Source: Lactonifactor sp050944855 (GTDB lineage: Bacteria; Bacillota; Clostridia; Lachnospirales; Lachnospiraceae). From it: a stretch of DNA of 64,000 nt. The translations under genes were made by a program, and so were the position numbers. The notes beneath the pieces are model-generated. The model saw only the letters and a list, made by a program, of their open reading frames with translations. It did no database searches and was not told where the DNA came from. The first letter of the stretch is position 1. Every line of letters begins with the position of its first letter. The stretch covers positions 29,889-93,888 of the forward strand of contig JBMNRU010000009.1 of the NCBI GenBank assembly GCA_050944855.1, given 5' to 3'. Shown in pieces: positions 50,672 through 59,315 of the stretch.

Positions 50672-51415
50672 ATGCGTTATATATTTTTCATTCTGCCTGC
50701 CATTGCGGGAGGCTTCGTACAGTCTGTTACCGGTTTCGGCTGTGGTATTATTATCATGATGTTTTATCCCATACTTTTGGGTGTGATCCCTTCTGCAACC
50801 ATTAACCAGTGTGCTTCTATTTTTTTATGTCTTTCTATTATTATTCCCTATTGGAAATATGCCAACAGAAAAGCCATCGTGCTGCCTCTTGTATTTTATT
50901 TCCCCATCTACCTGCTTCTTTTGCAGGTCGCTACAAGCATCAATGTGGATTTTCTAAAGCCGTTTTTAGGACTTTTTCTGATCCTGATATCTATCTACTT
51001 TATTTTTGCAAACAACAAAATTACCATAACAGCGACGCCCGTCACAACCTTTATCTGTGCTGGTCTTTGCGCAAGCATTGATGCCTTCTTTGGCCTTGGC
51101 GGGCCGCCCATCGTTATTTATTTTTTAAACACTACCAAAGACAAAAAAGAATACTTTGGTACGCTCCAGACCTTTTTTCTGACCACAGCCATCTACGGAA
51201 CCCTGATGCGGACCTGGAAAGGTGTCCTGACACTGGAGTTAATCCCTAATATTATCATTGCTGTTCTTTCCATCCTGATTGGCGCGGCAGTTGGAAAACG
51301 CCTTGCCAGCCGTCTGAACGGTGAAGTGTTAAAAAAAGTCATCTACGCTTTCATCGGATTTGCCGGTATCATCACAATTTTTGAAAGCCGCGAGATCCTT
51401 TTAAGCCTGTTTTAA
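50672..51415 (+). CDS. TSUP (TauE/SafE) family permease
   Basis: A 247-residue membrane protein with about eight TM helices and the two family repeats: GGFVQSVTGFGCGIIIMM at the N-terminus and CASIDAFFGLGGPPIVIYFLN in the middle. TSUP proteins move sulfite, sulfonates or similar organic anions, mostly outward. It begins 18 bases after the TrmH gene with AAAGGA and is probably co-transcribed. The substrate is unknown. Confidence 0.9.
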   Translation: MRYIFFILPAIAGGFVQSVTGFGCGIIIMMFYPILLGVIPSATINQCASIFLCLSIIIPYWKYANRKAIVLPLVFYFPIYLLLLQVATSINVDFLKPFLGLFLILISIYFIFANNKITITATPVTTFICAGLCASIDAFFGLGGPPIVIYFLNTTKDKKEYFGTLQTFFLTTAIYGTLMRTWKGVLTLELIPNIIIAVLSILIGAAVGKRLASRLNGEVLKKVIYAFIGFAGIITIFESREILLSLF

Positions 51416-51550
51416 AGAAATTTTCCCATCCGCAACTGCCGGTTGACAAATTGACAGGACAAATTTCTGGTCAGCAACAGGGATTTTTACTAAAATACAG
51501 ATACAAACAAACGCGCGGTTGTCCTAATAATAAAAAATAAGGAGAACTCT

Positions 51551-52540
51551 ATGATATTAGCAGATAAAATAATTATTCTCAGAAAGAAAAATGGCTGGTC
51601 CCAGGAAGAACTGGCAGAGCAGATCGGTGTATCCCGGCAGGCCGTTTCCAAATGGGAAGGCGCACAGTCTATTCCCGACCTGGACAAAATCCTGCTTCTC
51701 AGCCAGACCTTTAGCGTAACCACCGACTACCTGCTAAAAGATGAGCTGGAAGAAGAAGAATACACAGAAATAGAACCGGCGCAGCTGACGCCGGACACAT
51801 CGGTGCACTACGTATCTATGGAAGAAGCACGGGATTTTCTATCCATCAAAGAACAAACTGCCGGAAAGATTGCATTTGCCACTTTTTTATGTATCCTCTC
51901 TCCCATATGTCTTCTCCTGCTGGGTGCATGCAGTGAAACAGGATATCTTCCCATCAGTGAAAATGCAGCCGGTGGAATTGGCATCATTGTACTGCTTTTT
52001 ATGGTAGCTGCTGCTGTAGCCATCTTTATTTCCTGCGGTATAAAAACAAGCCCTTTTGAATATCTGGAAAAGGAAATCATTGAAACGGCTTACGGAGTAA
52101 ACGGCATGGTAAAAGAACGCCAAAAGCAATATCAAAGTACCTATACCCGTCATATGATACTGGGCACCTGCCTGTGTATCCTTGCCATTGTTCCTCTGTT
52201 CGGCGCTCTGATCTTCACGGAAGAAGATATCATCATGGTTATGATGGTGGTGCTTCTGCTGATCATCGTCGGCATTGCCGTCATTTTATTTCTCCTTGCA
52301 GGCATCCCCTGGGGAAGTATGCAGCAGCTGCTTCAGGAAGGCGATTATACCCCGGAAAAGAAAAAACAGAATTCTTTCATCGGCCCCATTACCGTCATTT
52401 ACTGGCTGGTCGCAACAGCGCTCTATCTCGGTATCAGTTTTTATACAGATGACTGGAAAAGCAGTGTATTTATCTGGCCCGTAGCCGGTGTCTTATATGC
52501 GGCGCTGATTACCGTATGCAGACTGGTGAAAAGACCTTAA
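51551..52540 (+). CDS. XRE-family regulator with C-terminal membrane domain
   Basis: A 329-residue protein. Residues about 1-62 are an XRE helix-turn-helix (ILRKKNGWSQEELAEQIGVSRQAVSKWEGAQSIPDLDKI). Residues from about 110 on contain five or so TM helices (ATFLCILSPICLLLLGA, GGIGIIVLLFMVAAAVAIFIS, and others). Such membrane-tethered XRE proteins occur in many Lachnospiraceae and may respond to envelope signals. No partner gene is adjacent; terminator at 52584. Confidence 0.88.
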   Translation: MILADKIIILRKKNGWSQEELAEQIGVSRQAVSKWEGAQSIPDLDKILLLSQTFSVTTDYLLKDELEEEEYTEIEPAQLTPDTSVHYVSMEEARDFLSIKEQTAGKIAFATFLCILSPICLLLLGACSETGYLPISENAAGGIGIIVLLFMVAAAVAIFISCGIKTSPFEYLEKEIIETAYGVNGMVKERQKQYQSTYTRHMILGTCLCILAIVPLFGALIFTEEDIIMVMMVVLLLIIVGIAVILFLLAGIPWGSMQQLLQEGDYTPEKKKQNSFIGPITVIYWLVATALYLGISFYTDDWKSSVFIWPVAGVLYAALITVCRLVKRP

Positions 52541-52583
52541 AGTTTATCAGATACATCCTGACAGAATATCCGGAATCAAAAAA

Positions 52584-52625
52584 CAGAAGTTCATTGAAAT
52601 AGATTCTCAATAAACTTCTGTTTTT
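52584..52625. terminator. Bidirectional terminator between XRE and GH51 genes
   Basis: AAAACAGAAGTT...AACTTCTGTTTTT forms a stem with A and T runs on its two sides, between the convergent genes at 51551-52540 and 52651-54144. Confidence 0.8.
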
Positions 52626-52650
52626 AATTTTTCTATTAATTATTCAACTA

Positions 52651-54144
52651 TTATACAATCTGTATCACATTAACGGAATGTGGCTTCAAAGTAATCTTCA
52701 TTCCTTCCTCGTAAATCTCCAGATCCTGTTCTTCAATCACAACTTCTTCATGATCAATATCATTGTAGGATTCTGTAGAATTACCGCTTACCGTATACAT
52801 CTTCACCTGCCCGCCTTTATGATCGGTATCCAGGGATATAACATGCTCTGCTTCTGCCTCTTTATTGATAGCCGCAATTGCCATACCCGGTTTATCAGAC
52901 CAACGGGTAGCCACAATATCCACCGCATCTACCTGCAGCTGTTCTCCTTTTTTATGGGTAACATTCATCTTTGGCATTTCTTCATCCCAGGAATCTAACA
53001 CCACATCTCCCATATAGTTTACATAAAGGTCAAATACATGATAGGTAGAACGAAGCACAATGCCTTCCGGATATGTGAAGATACAGCCGCGGGTATTCAC
53101 TACCGGCGCAAAGTTTGCCATTCCTACAATATCACAATTACGGTTCAAAGCACTCAGGAAGCATCCGGTAAATACCGCATCTGCCATGGTATATTTCGTA
53201 TTATCATCGTTCTTATCTCTTGGATACAGATACTCTTCTTTGGTGCGGCCCTGCTGAATAGTATGTGCGTTTGGATGGTACCATCCTCTCAGATTCCACT
53301 CATCAAAAGCAATCTTGATCTTCTGATCCAGTTTCATTGCCTTCAGCAGACCCCGAACCTCGTCAATGGAATGATCGATATGATATGTATACGCCATAAC
53401 CTGCTCATAATTTGCATAATCGTTGGTCTGATGAATACCATCCCAATACTCATGAATGGAAATCCAGTCCAGAAAATCTCCGGCATTTTGCAGCAGATTG
53501 ATGTTCCAGTTCAAGTCCGTCAGTGCGGCTGCAGTCAGTTCTGTATCCGGATCCACATGCTTGATCATTTTACAGGATTCCTTTACCAATCTGCCCCATT
53601 CTTCCGCACATTTTGCTCCGATTTCCCAGTGTCCGTAATTTTCATTTCCCACACTCCAGTACTTTACCTTATGCGGCTCTTTATAACCGTTTTTTATCCG
53701 CCATTTTGCATATTTTCCTTCATCTTCCAGGTTGCAGTATTCCACCCAGTCACTCATCTCTTCTGCCGTTCCGGTACCTGCATTGGTACAAATATACGGT
53801 TCACATCCGATTTTACGGCACATTTTGACATACTCATCTGTTCCGAAGGTATTGGGATCTTCCACTCTCCATGCTTTGTCAAAAAATGGCTCCCGATCAT
53901 CCCCCACTGCATCTTTCCAGTGATAAGAAGAGACAAAACAACCGCCCGGCCAGCGAAGGATCGGCACCTGAATTTTCTTCATCGCCTCCAGCACATCTGT
54001 ACGCAGACCATCCTCATCCGCAAAAGGAGATTCCGGATCATAGACACCACCATAAATCTGACGATGAAAATGCTCGATAAACTGTCCGTAGATCATGGGA
54101 TTACGGGTTCCTATCTCTCTTTTCTCATTTACATGTAACTTCAT
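52651..54144 (-). CDS. Alpha-L-arabinofuranosidase (GH51)
   Basis: A 497-residue glycoside hydrolase of family 51, intracellular (no signal peptide). The acid/base glutamate is in KYWSVGNENYGHWE and the nucleophile glutamate in KIAFDEWNLRGWY; the N-terminal PILRWPGGCFVSSYHW is characteristic, and a beta domain ends the protein. It removes terminal L-arabinofuranosyl groups from arabinan and arabinoxylan oligosaccharides taken up by the cell. The ATG overlaps the stop codon of the LacI-type gene (ATGA), so the two form one operon. Confidence 0.95.
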   Translation of the reverse strand: MKLHVNEKREIGTRNPMIYGQFIEHFHRQIYGGVYDPESPFADEDGLRTDVLEAMKKIQVPILRWPGGCFVSSYHWKDAVGDDREPFFDKAWRVEDPNTFGTDEYVKMCRKIGCEPYICTNAGTGTAEEMSDWVEYCNLEDEGKYAKWRIKNGYKEPHKVKYWSVGNENYGHWEIGAKCAEEWGRLVKESCKMIKHVDPDTELTAAALTDLNWNINLLQNAGDFLDWISIHEYWDGIHQTNDYANYEQVMAYTYHIDHSIDEVRGLLKAMKLDQKIKIAFDEWNLRGWYHPNAHTIQQGRTKEEYLYPRDKNDDNTKYTMADAVFTGCFLSALNRNCDIVGMANFAPVVNTRGCIFTYPEGIVLRSTYHVFDLYVNYMGDVVLDSWDEEMPKMNVTHKKGEQLQVDAVDIVATRWSDKPGMAIAAINKEAEAEHVISLDTDHKGGQVKMYTVSGNSTESYNDIDHEEVVIEEQDLEIYEEGMKITLKPHSVNVIQIV

Positions 54145-55169
54145 AACTTACCCTCCTTATATGCTGCCGTACTTTCTCCCTCTTCAATTGTAAAAGGGGT
54201 ACGGGTAATATACTTATATTTCCTGCCGCTTAAAATTTCCATCATAACCTCTATACAGGCCTTTCCCTGTACCTCCGGCATAATATTCATAGTCGTAAGC
54301 AGGGGAGACACGTATCTGCGGCTGTATATTCCGTCAATTCCCATGACAGAAATATCCTCGGGCACCCGATACTTTCTCTCACTGAATCCTTTCAGAGCAC
54401 CCAATGCAAATTCATCGTTAAACGCCAGCAATGCCGTAATCGGTTCACCATTCTCACAGATTTGTTCTGCACACCGCTTGCCCAGACTGAAGAAATCCGG
54501 ACACACAGAATCCTCTTTTACAGTATAAAAATATTCCTCTGGCGTATACATGCCCTTCTCCCGTACCCAGGCCTTATACGCACGATTTCTTGCACCCCTG
54601 CTTTTCAGACGCAAAGGAGTTCCATAGCCAATCCTGCGATGTCCGAGAGACCAGAGATAATCCAGTGCTGTGATCACAGCCTGATACATATCCACCTCCA
54701 CCAGAGGAAGAGGACGGCTGAGCTGATTCGCTTCATTGTAGGAGGCACAAACCACCGGAAGATGATAATTTTCTCCTACCTCCGCAAGATAGCGCTGTGC
54801 TGCATCTTCATTGGGAAGAATAATTCCATCAATAAAAAAATTCTGCAGCTTCTCAAATTTTGCAGATCCATTTACCAGGATCATATACCCATTGGCACTG
54901 GCCACATCCAGCATACCCTGATAAAAATGAATATGAAAAGAATTTCGCATATTATCACAATAATACAGAAGCTGCCTCGACTGTTTCCCCTGCATATAAG
55001 AAGATAAAGGATGCGTAAAATATCCCAGATCACTGGCAGCACGAAGAATCCGCTCCTTCTTTTCTTTTTTCACATAGCCGCTGTTATTCAATGCACGGGA
55101 AACGGTAGACACCGAAGTCTCCGCCAAACGGGCAATATCCTCGCGGTTCACTTTATTTTTCATAGACAT
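54141..55169 (-). CDS. LacI-family regulator of the arabinofuranosidase gene
   Basis: A 342-residue LacI/GalR protein: N-terminal helix-turn-helix (VNREDIARLAETSVSTVSRALNNSGYV) followed by a periplasmic-binding-protein-like sugar domain (FFIDGIILPNEDA, GHRRIGYG, ALLAFNDEFALGALKG, ISVMGIDGIYSRRY). It probably represses the GH51 gene behind it and itself until an arabinose-type inducer binds. No clear operator palindrome was identified by eye. Confidence 0.9.
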   Translation of the reverse strand: MSMKNKVNREDIARLAETSVSTVSRALNNSGYVKKEKKERILRAASDLGYFTHPLSSYMQGKQSRQLLYYCDNMRNSFHIHFYQGMLDVASANGYMILVNGSAKFEKLQNFFIDGIILPNEDAAQRYLAEVGENYHLPVVCASYNEANQLSRPLPLVEVDMYQAVITALDYLWSLGHRRIGYGTPLRLKSRGARNRAYKAWVREKGMYTPEEYFYTVKEDSVCPDFFSLGKRCAEQICENGEPITALLAFNDEFALGALKGFSERKYRVPEDISVMGIDGIYSRRYVSPLLTTMNIMPEVQGKACIEVMMEILSGRKYKYITRTPFTIEEGESTAAYKEGKL

Positions 55170-55271
55170 CTCTCAACTTCTCATGTGTTTATAGTATGAT
55201 TATAGAAAAGGATATCTTAATTTTCAATGAAAAAATATGTGGACGAATGACCACATTTGAAACCAGCTGTT

Positions 55272-56567
55272 CTATTTTAAATCTCCGGAAGAAGGATTAT
55301 CGATCAGCTTTCCATCCTGTGTAAAACGCGACCCGTGACAGGGACAATCCCAGGAATGTTCCTGGGGATTCCATTTTAGAGGGCATCCCATATGGGGACA
55401 TCGTCTGGAAGAGATGGTAAGCAGATTCGTAAGAGCCTCCCAGGCATTAGCTGCCAGCTGAGGGGTAAGCATGCTGCGGGATGGAGAAAATACTTCCGCA
55501 TAAGGATTCTCTTTTCCTGTAATCAGATCTGTCAAAATCTGTGCAGCTGCCATAGAAGAGGTCATCCCCCATTTATTAAATCCTGCAGCCACATAGAAAT
55601 CCGGAGTGCTCTTTGCATACTGCCCGATATAAGGCACTCCATCTAATGTCATACAGTCCTGTGTTGCCCAACGGCATACCTCCCGCCCGTGAGGATACTG
55701 CACATTCGCAAAATTCTTTAATTCTAACCAATTTCCTCCCTGCTTTCCGGTTCGGTGATCTCCCCCGCCGATGAATAATAAGTCCTGATAATTACGAAAA
55801 GACATCCCTTTTTCTGCCTCATCCACATACATTCCCTTCACATCTGCACCATTTTCCAGTGCGATCACATACGAACGATGCTGGTACATTTTCAAAAAGT
55901 AACTCCCATGCTTATTAAGAAAAGGAAAATGTGTTGCGGCAATGATCTTATCTGTTTTAATTCTGCCCTTAGAAGTTATAGCGGTATGAGGAGTTAATTC
56001 CCTCACCTTTGTATTTTCATAAATATGAAGTCCCTGTGCGATCCCCGCTATAAATTTTAAAGGATGAAATTCCGCCTGATTACGAAATCGAACTGCTCCC
56101 GCAACAGAGAGAGGAATGGGAAGTTCCTCCTGAAAATCTGCCTGAAAATCCAATTGCCGCAAGACGTCTAATTCTTTTTCACAAATTCTTCTGTCCTTTA
56201 ATGTATATACATAAGCATCTCTTTCCCGGAAATCACAGTCTATCTTATTACATAATCTTCTGTATTCTTCTAATGCCTTCTGGTTGGCATCCAGATACAT
56301 CCGGGCCTTTTCCTGACCAAATTTACTAAATAGTTCATGATAGATCATCCCATGCTGGGAGGTAATCTTCGCGGTTGTATTTTTCGTGATTCCGCTGCAG
56401 ATCCGATCTGCCTCCACAAGCACATAATTTACACCGGCCTGCTGCAGCATATAGGCACACAGCACACCGGCCATCCCTCCGCCAATGATCAGTACATCTG
56501 TCTGTATATCCTCTTCCAGACTGGGAAAAAGAGGAAGTTTTACTGTTTTTGTCCATATAGAATTCAT
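55272..56567 (-). CDS. FAD-dependent oxidoreductase with C-terminal Rieske [2Fe-2S] domain
   Basis: A 431-residue protein; ATG at 56567 (MNSIWTKT) follows AGAGGTGA, and the GTG at 56576 is less likely. The FAD-binding motif is VLIIGGGMAGVLCAYML near residue 30, followed by a DAO-type oxidase fold. The last ~55 residues contain CPHMGCPLKWN...WDCPCHGSRF, with the Cys-His...Cys-His ligands of a Rieske cluster. It should pass electrons from an amine or similar substrate to an acceptor; the substrate is unknown. It is divergent from rubrerythrin, so the pair may share an oxygen-defence role. Confidence 0.9.
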   Translation of the reverse strand: MNSIWTKTVKLPLFPSLEEDIQTDVLIIGGGMAGVLCAYMLQQAGVNYVLVEADRICSGITKNTTAKITSQHGMIYHELFSKFGQEKARMYLDANQKALEEYRRLCNKIDCDFRERDAYVYTLKDRRICEKELDVLRQLDFQADFQEELPIPLSVAGAVRFRNQAEFHPLKFIAGIAQGLHIYENTKVRELTPHTAITSKGRIKTDKIIAATHFPFLNKHGSYFLKMYQHRSYVIALENGADVKGMYVDEAEKGMSFRNYQDLLFIGGGDHRTGKQGGNWLELKNFANVQYPHGREVCRWATQDCMTLDGVPYIGQYAKSTPDFYVAAGFNKWGMTSSMAAAQILTDLITGKENPYAEVFSPSRSMLTPQLAANAWEALTNLLTISSRRCPHMGCPLKWNPQEHSWDCPCHGSRFTQDGKLIDNPSSGDLK

Positions 56568-56632
56568 AGTTGTCACCTCTGTGCTAGTATGCTCATTCTT
56601 CTCTTAATTATTTGGAAACTTCCTTCCATTTC

Positions 56633-56661
56633 TTGATATTTCAAACATTTTCGGCTATACT
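56633..56661 (+). promoter_or_regulatory. Rubrerythrin promoter
   Basis: TTGATA (56633-56638), 17 bases, TATACT (56656-56661). It lies about 68 bases before the ATG, which has AAGGAGG. No Per-box of the kind seen at 42120 or 42621 was noticed here. Confidence 0.6.
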
Positions 56662-56729
56662 TATGAAAGGGATGAAAATACATTTTTCTAATCCCGTTTT
56701 CTATTGTTAACAAATAAGGAGGGTTTACA

Positions 56730-57266
56730 ATGTCTAAATATGCAGGAACAAAAACAGAAAAAAACTTAATGGACGCATTCGCAGGAGAATCACAGGCCAG
56801 AAATAAATATACATACTACGCTTCTCACGCAAAAAAAGCAGGTTACGAGCAGTTAGCTGCACTTTATCTGGAAACAGCAGACCAGGAAAAAGAACACGCA
56901 AAAATGTGGTTCAAGGAATTCCATGGTATCCATGATATAGAGACCAATCTGACAGACGCAGCCGAAGGCGAGAACTTCGAATGGACAGATATGTATGCAA
57001 GAATGGCCCGCGAAGCAAGAGAAGAAGGCTTTGAAGAACTGGCAATCAAGTTTGAAGGTGTTGCAAGAGTAGAGGCAGCTCATGAAAAACGCTACCTGAA
57101 ATTGTTAGAAAGCTACCGTCAGGATAAGACCTTTAAGGGCGATGCTCCTCTCGGCTGGAAATGCCGTAACTGCGGTTATGTACATGAAGCAGAAGAAGCT
57201 CCGGAAGTATGTCCGGTATGTGCACATCCAAGAGCTTACTTTGAAAGAAAAGTAGAAAATTATTAA
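56730..57266 (+). CDS. rbr: Rubrerythrin
   Basis: A 178-residue classical rubrerythrin: N-terminal di-iron four-helix domain (FAGESQARNKYTYYA, ETADQEKEHAKMWF, VARVEAAHEKRYLKLL) and a C-terminal rubredoxin domain (WKCRNCGYVHE...CPVCAHP). It reduces H2O2 to water in anaerobes. It complements the rubredoxin-first enzyme at 42714. Confidence 0.96.
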   Translation: MSKYAGTKTEKNLMDAFAGESQARNKYTYYASHAKKAGYEQLAALYLETADQEKEHAKMWFKEFHGIHDIETNLTDAAEGENFEWTDMYARMAREAREEGFEELAIKFEGVARVEAAHEKRYLKLLESYRQDKTFKGDAPLGWKCRNCGYVHEAEEAPEVCPVCAHPRAYFERKVENY

Positions 57267-57278
57267 AAAACAGATTTT

Positions 57279-57308
57279 TAAAAGAGACGCTGCGGCGTCT
57301 CTTTTTTC
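57279..57308 (+). terminator. Rubrerythrin terminator
   Basis: AAAAGAGACGC-TGCG-GCGTCTCTTTTTTC: 10-bp stem with U tract, right after the stop codon. Confidence 0.9.
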
Positions 57309-57346
57309 TTGCATTCTTCTCCTTTTTTCAAATTGCAAAAATTTTC

Positions 57347-57376
57347 TTGCATTTTTACGCAATATGGACGTATAAT
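57347..57376 (+). promoter_or_regulatory. Promoter of the hemolysin III-like gene
   Basis: TTGCAT (57347-57352), 18 bases, TATAAT (57371-57376), about 65 bases before the ATG at 57441 with AAGGAGGAG. Confidence 0.65.
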
Positions 57377-57440
57377 AACTATATAACATAGTTTTCAAAA
57401 CTATGTGTTGTCACTTATATATTGATCAAGGAGGAGTATT

Positions 57441-58103
57441 ATGAAATTTAAAATTAAAGACCCCGGAAGCGCTATCACTCATTTCATTGGCTGCATCATG
57501 GCTATCCTGGCTGCCATTCCACTCCTGATAAGATCCGCCAGAGAACCGGATACCATTCATATCATCGCCATGAGTATTTTTATATTAAGCATGATACTGC
57601 TTTACGCTGCAAGTACCATCTATCATACGGTGGATTCCACAGAAAAGGTCAACCGCCGCCTCCGCAAAATGGATCATATGATGATCTCTGTCATGATCGC
57701 AGGCAGCTATACTCCCGTATGTCTTATCGTACTGAAGGGAAGCACCGGTATTCTCCTGTGTACCGTCGTATGGGCTGTAGCCATTGCAGGCATCCTGATA
57801 AAGGCATGTTGGATCACCTGTCCGAAATGGTTTTCCTCCGGCTTATATATCCTGATGGGATGGCTGTGCGTACTGGCCTTCAAACCCATTTTTCACGCAC
57901 TGAATAAGGCTGCTTTCGGCTGGCTTCTGGCTGGCGGCATTATCTATACCATCGGCGGCATCATTTATGCACTGAAACTGCCCATTTTTAATTCCAAACA
58001 TCACAACTTTGGTTCCCATGAAATCTTTCACCTGTTTGTCATGGGTGGAAGCATCTGTCATTTTATTGTAATGTATTTCTTTGTGGCTGCCATGCCAATA
58101 TAG
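57441..58103 (+). CDS. Hemolysin III/TrhA-like seven-TM protein
   Basis: A 220-residue member of the PAQR/hemolysin III family with seven TM helices. Conserved metal-binding residues are in GSAITHFIGCIMA, AASTIYHTVDST and HNFGSHEIFHLFVMGGSICHFI. Bacterial members influence membrane fluidity homeostasis; the hemolysin name is historical. It is a single-gene transcript with terminator at 58113-58148. Confidence 0.93.
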   Translation: MKFKIKDPGSAITHFIGCIMAILAAIPLLIRSAREPDTIHIIAMSIFILSMILLYAASTIYHTVDSTEKVNRRLRKMDHMMISVMIAGSYTPVCLIVLKGSTGILLCTVVWAVAIAGILIKACWITCPKWFSSGLYILMGWLCVLAFKPIFHALNKAAFGWLLAGGIIYTIGGIIYALKLPIFNSKHHNFGSHEIFHLFVMGGSICHFIVMYFFVAAMPI

Positions 58104-58112
58104 GATTTTATA

Positions 58113-58148
58113 AATGAAAAAGTTTCCCCGGCGGGAAACTTTTTCATT
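58113..58148. terminator. Bidirectional terminator
   Basis: AATGAAAAAGTTTCCCC-GGCGGGAAACTTTTTCATT is a near-perfect palindrome with A/T flanks between the convergent hemolysin III-like and DUF1847 genes. Confidence 0.9.
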
Positions 58149-58160
58149 TACAAAATTCTA

Positions 58161-58790
58161 TTACTCTTTTAACTTATCACTGTAATAAGTGTCTGCCGTA
58201 TATAACGCTGCAACCGGGTTATGCCCAAGAACTCTGTCCTTTGTTACAGCTGTCGTAACCAGGGCATCTGAATATTTGTAAAATAAACTGTCATGTCCGA
58301 CACACAATCCCATGACAATATTCAGCTCGGTCTTGGCATCATTTAACACTTTTGCCTGCAAAATCGGATTACAGATATTTTCTCCGATCTCATCACATCT
58401 TTCAGGAATTCCCAGATCCCGTTTCTTTTGCACACCTGCTTTACAGGCGATTCCATATACTTCAAATCCATGCCGGCGCAGGATATTCGCTAAAATTCTG
58501 CTTTCATGGATCAAACCCACACAGGTAGCGATCCCCAGCTTTTTCATGCCCATTTTTTTTGCATAAGCAATGATCTCCTGGACTCTTGTATACTGGCAAT
58601 AAAAATCATGTTCCACTTCTGCTGCCGCAACCATAGAACGGCGATTTTCCTCTTCTTCATAGCATTTCATCGCATCCTGCAGTACTTCTTCCTTCATATG
58701 TGTGGTCAGACAAAAATCGGGATAATGCTTGTCCTCCATATCACAATTAATCAGTGCACAGTCTACACAAGACATTTTTACATCTTTCAT
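58161..58790 (-). CDS. DUF1847 family protein
   Basis: A 209-residue protein of the DUF1847 family, found mostly in anaerobes. Cysteine-rich N-terminus (MSCVDCALINCDME...CLTTH), LGIATCVGLIHESRILANIL with a conserved Cys, GIACKAGVQKKRDLGI, and GLCVGHDSLFYKYSDA with the CxGHD motif. The cysteine pattern suggests metal or cluster binding. No biochemical function is known to me. Its ATG has AGGAGG-type sequence upstream; the GIY-YIG gene starts upstream in the same direction. Confidence 0.85.
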   Translation of the reverse strand: MKDVKMSCVDCALINCDMEDKHYPDFCLTTHMKEEVLQDAMKCYEEEENRRSMVAAAEVEHDFYCQYTRVQEIIAYAKKMGMKKLGIATCVGLIHESRILANILRRHGFEVYGIACKAGVQKKRDLGIPERCDEIGENICNPILQAKVLNDAKTELNIVMGLCVGHDSLFYKYSDALVTTAVTKDRVLGHNPVAALYTADTYYSDKLKE

Positions 58791-58805
58791 ATAATTTCCT
58801 CCTGC

Positions 58806-59057
58806 CTATTTTTCATGATTTTTATGGATCAACTGTTCTTTTTCTGTCCTTGCCATCTGCTTTATGGCATACTCTCTTCTCATGGCCTCTTCTTTCGTCG
58901 TAAATTCTTCGTAATACACCAGTTCCACCGGCCCTCGTCCCCGGGTATATTTCGCACCCTTTCCCCGGTTATGGTCTTTTACCCGTTTTTCAAGGTTGTT
59001 TGTCCATCCGGTGTACAAACTTCCGTCAGCACATTTCAGAATATAGGTATAATTCAT
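58806..59057 (-). CDS. GIY-YIG domain protein (UPF0213/YhbQ-like)
   Basis: An 83-residue single GIY-YIG domain: MNYTYILKCADGSLYTGWTNNLEKRVKDHNRGKGAKYTRGRGPVELVYYE contains the Y-Y-G, Arg and Glu catalytic positions of this nuclease fold. Short stand-alone members are presumed to act on DNA, perhaps in repair. It lies 15 bases before DUF1847 and they may be co-transcribed. Confidence 0.92.
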   Translation of the reverse strand: MNYTYILKCADGSLYTGWTNNLEKRVKDHNRGKGAKYTRGRGPVELVYYEEFTTKEEAMRREYAIKQMARTEKEQLIHKNHEK

Positions 59058-59192
59058 GTTTTCTCCTATTTCGTCTGCACTCTATTCCCATATGTATGAT
59101 TTTGCAAACCGGCATGTTTGCAAAATCCATTTATAGCAAGCAATCGATCCAGCAAGTATTTTAACCTTATCATATAAAACATTTTTATACAA

Positions 59193-59284
59193 TAAAAAAG
59201 AGCACAGACAGTAAAAAGTATCGATTGCGGATAATAGATGGTATTCTCTATACCTTATTATACTCACTTTTTAACTGTCTGTGC
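59193..59284 (-). terminator. Terminator of the spoIID/spoIIQ-like operon
   Basis: Minus-strand GCACAGACAGTTAAAAAGT and ACTTTTTACTGTCTGTGC pair over about 17 bp around an AT-rich loop, followed by TCTTTTTTATT. It is about 30 bases beyond the stop codon of the LytM-like gene. Confidence 0.8.
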
Positions 59285-59315
59285 AAATCCAGAATTATTT
59301 TATTCTACCTGCATC

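Noticed and set aside
53038..54138. 366-codon plus-strand frame opposite the GH51 gene
   Set aside because: Antisense shadow of a well-conserved glycosidase; composition is not protein-like.
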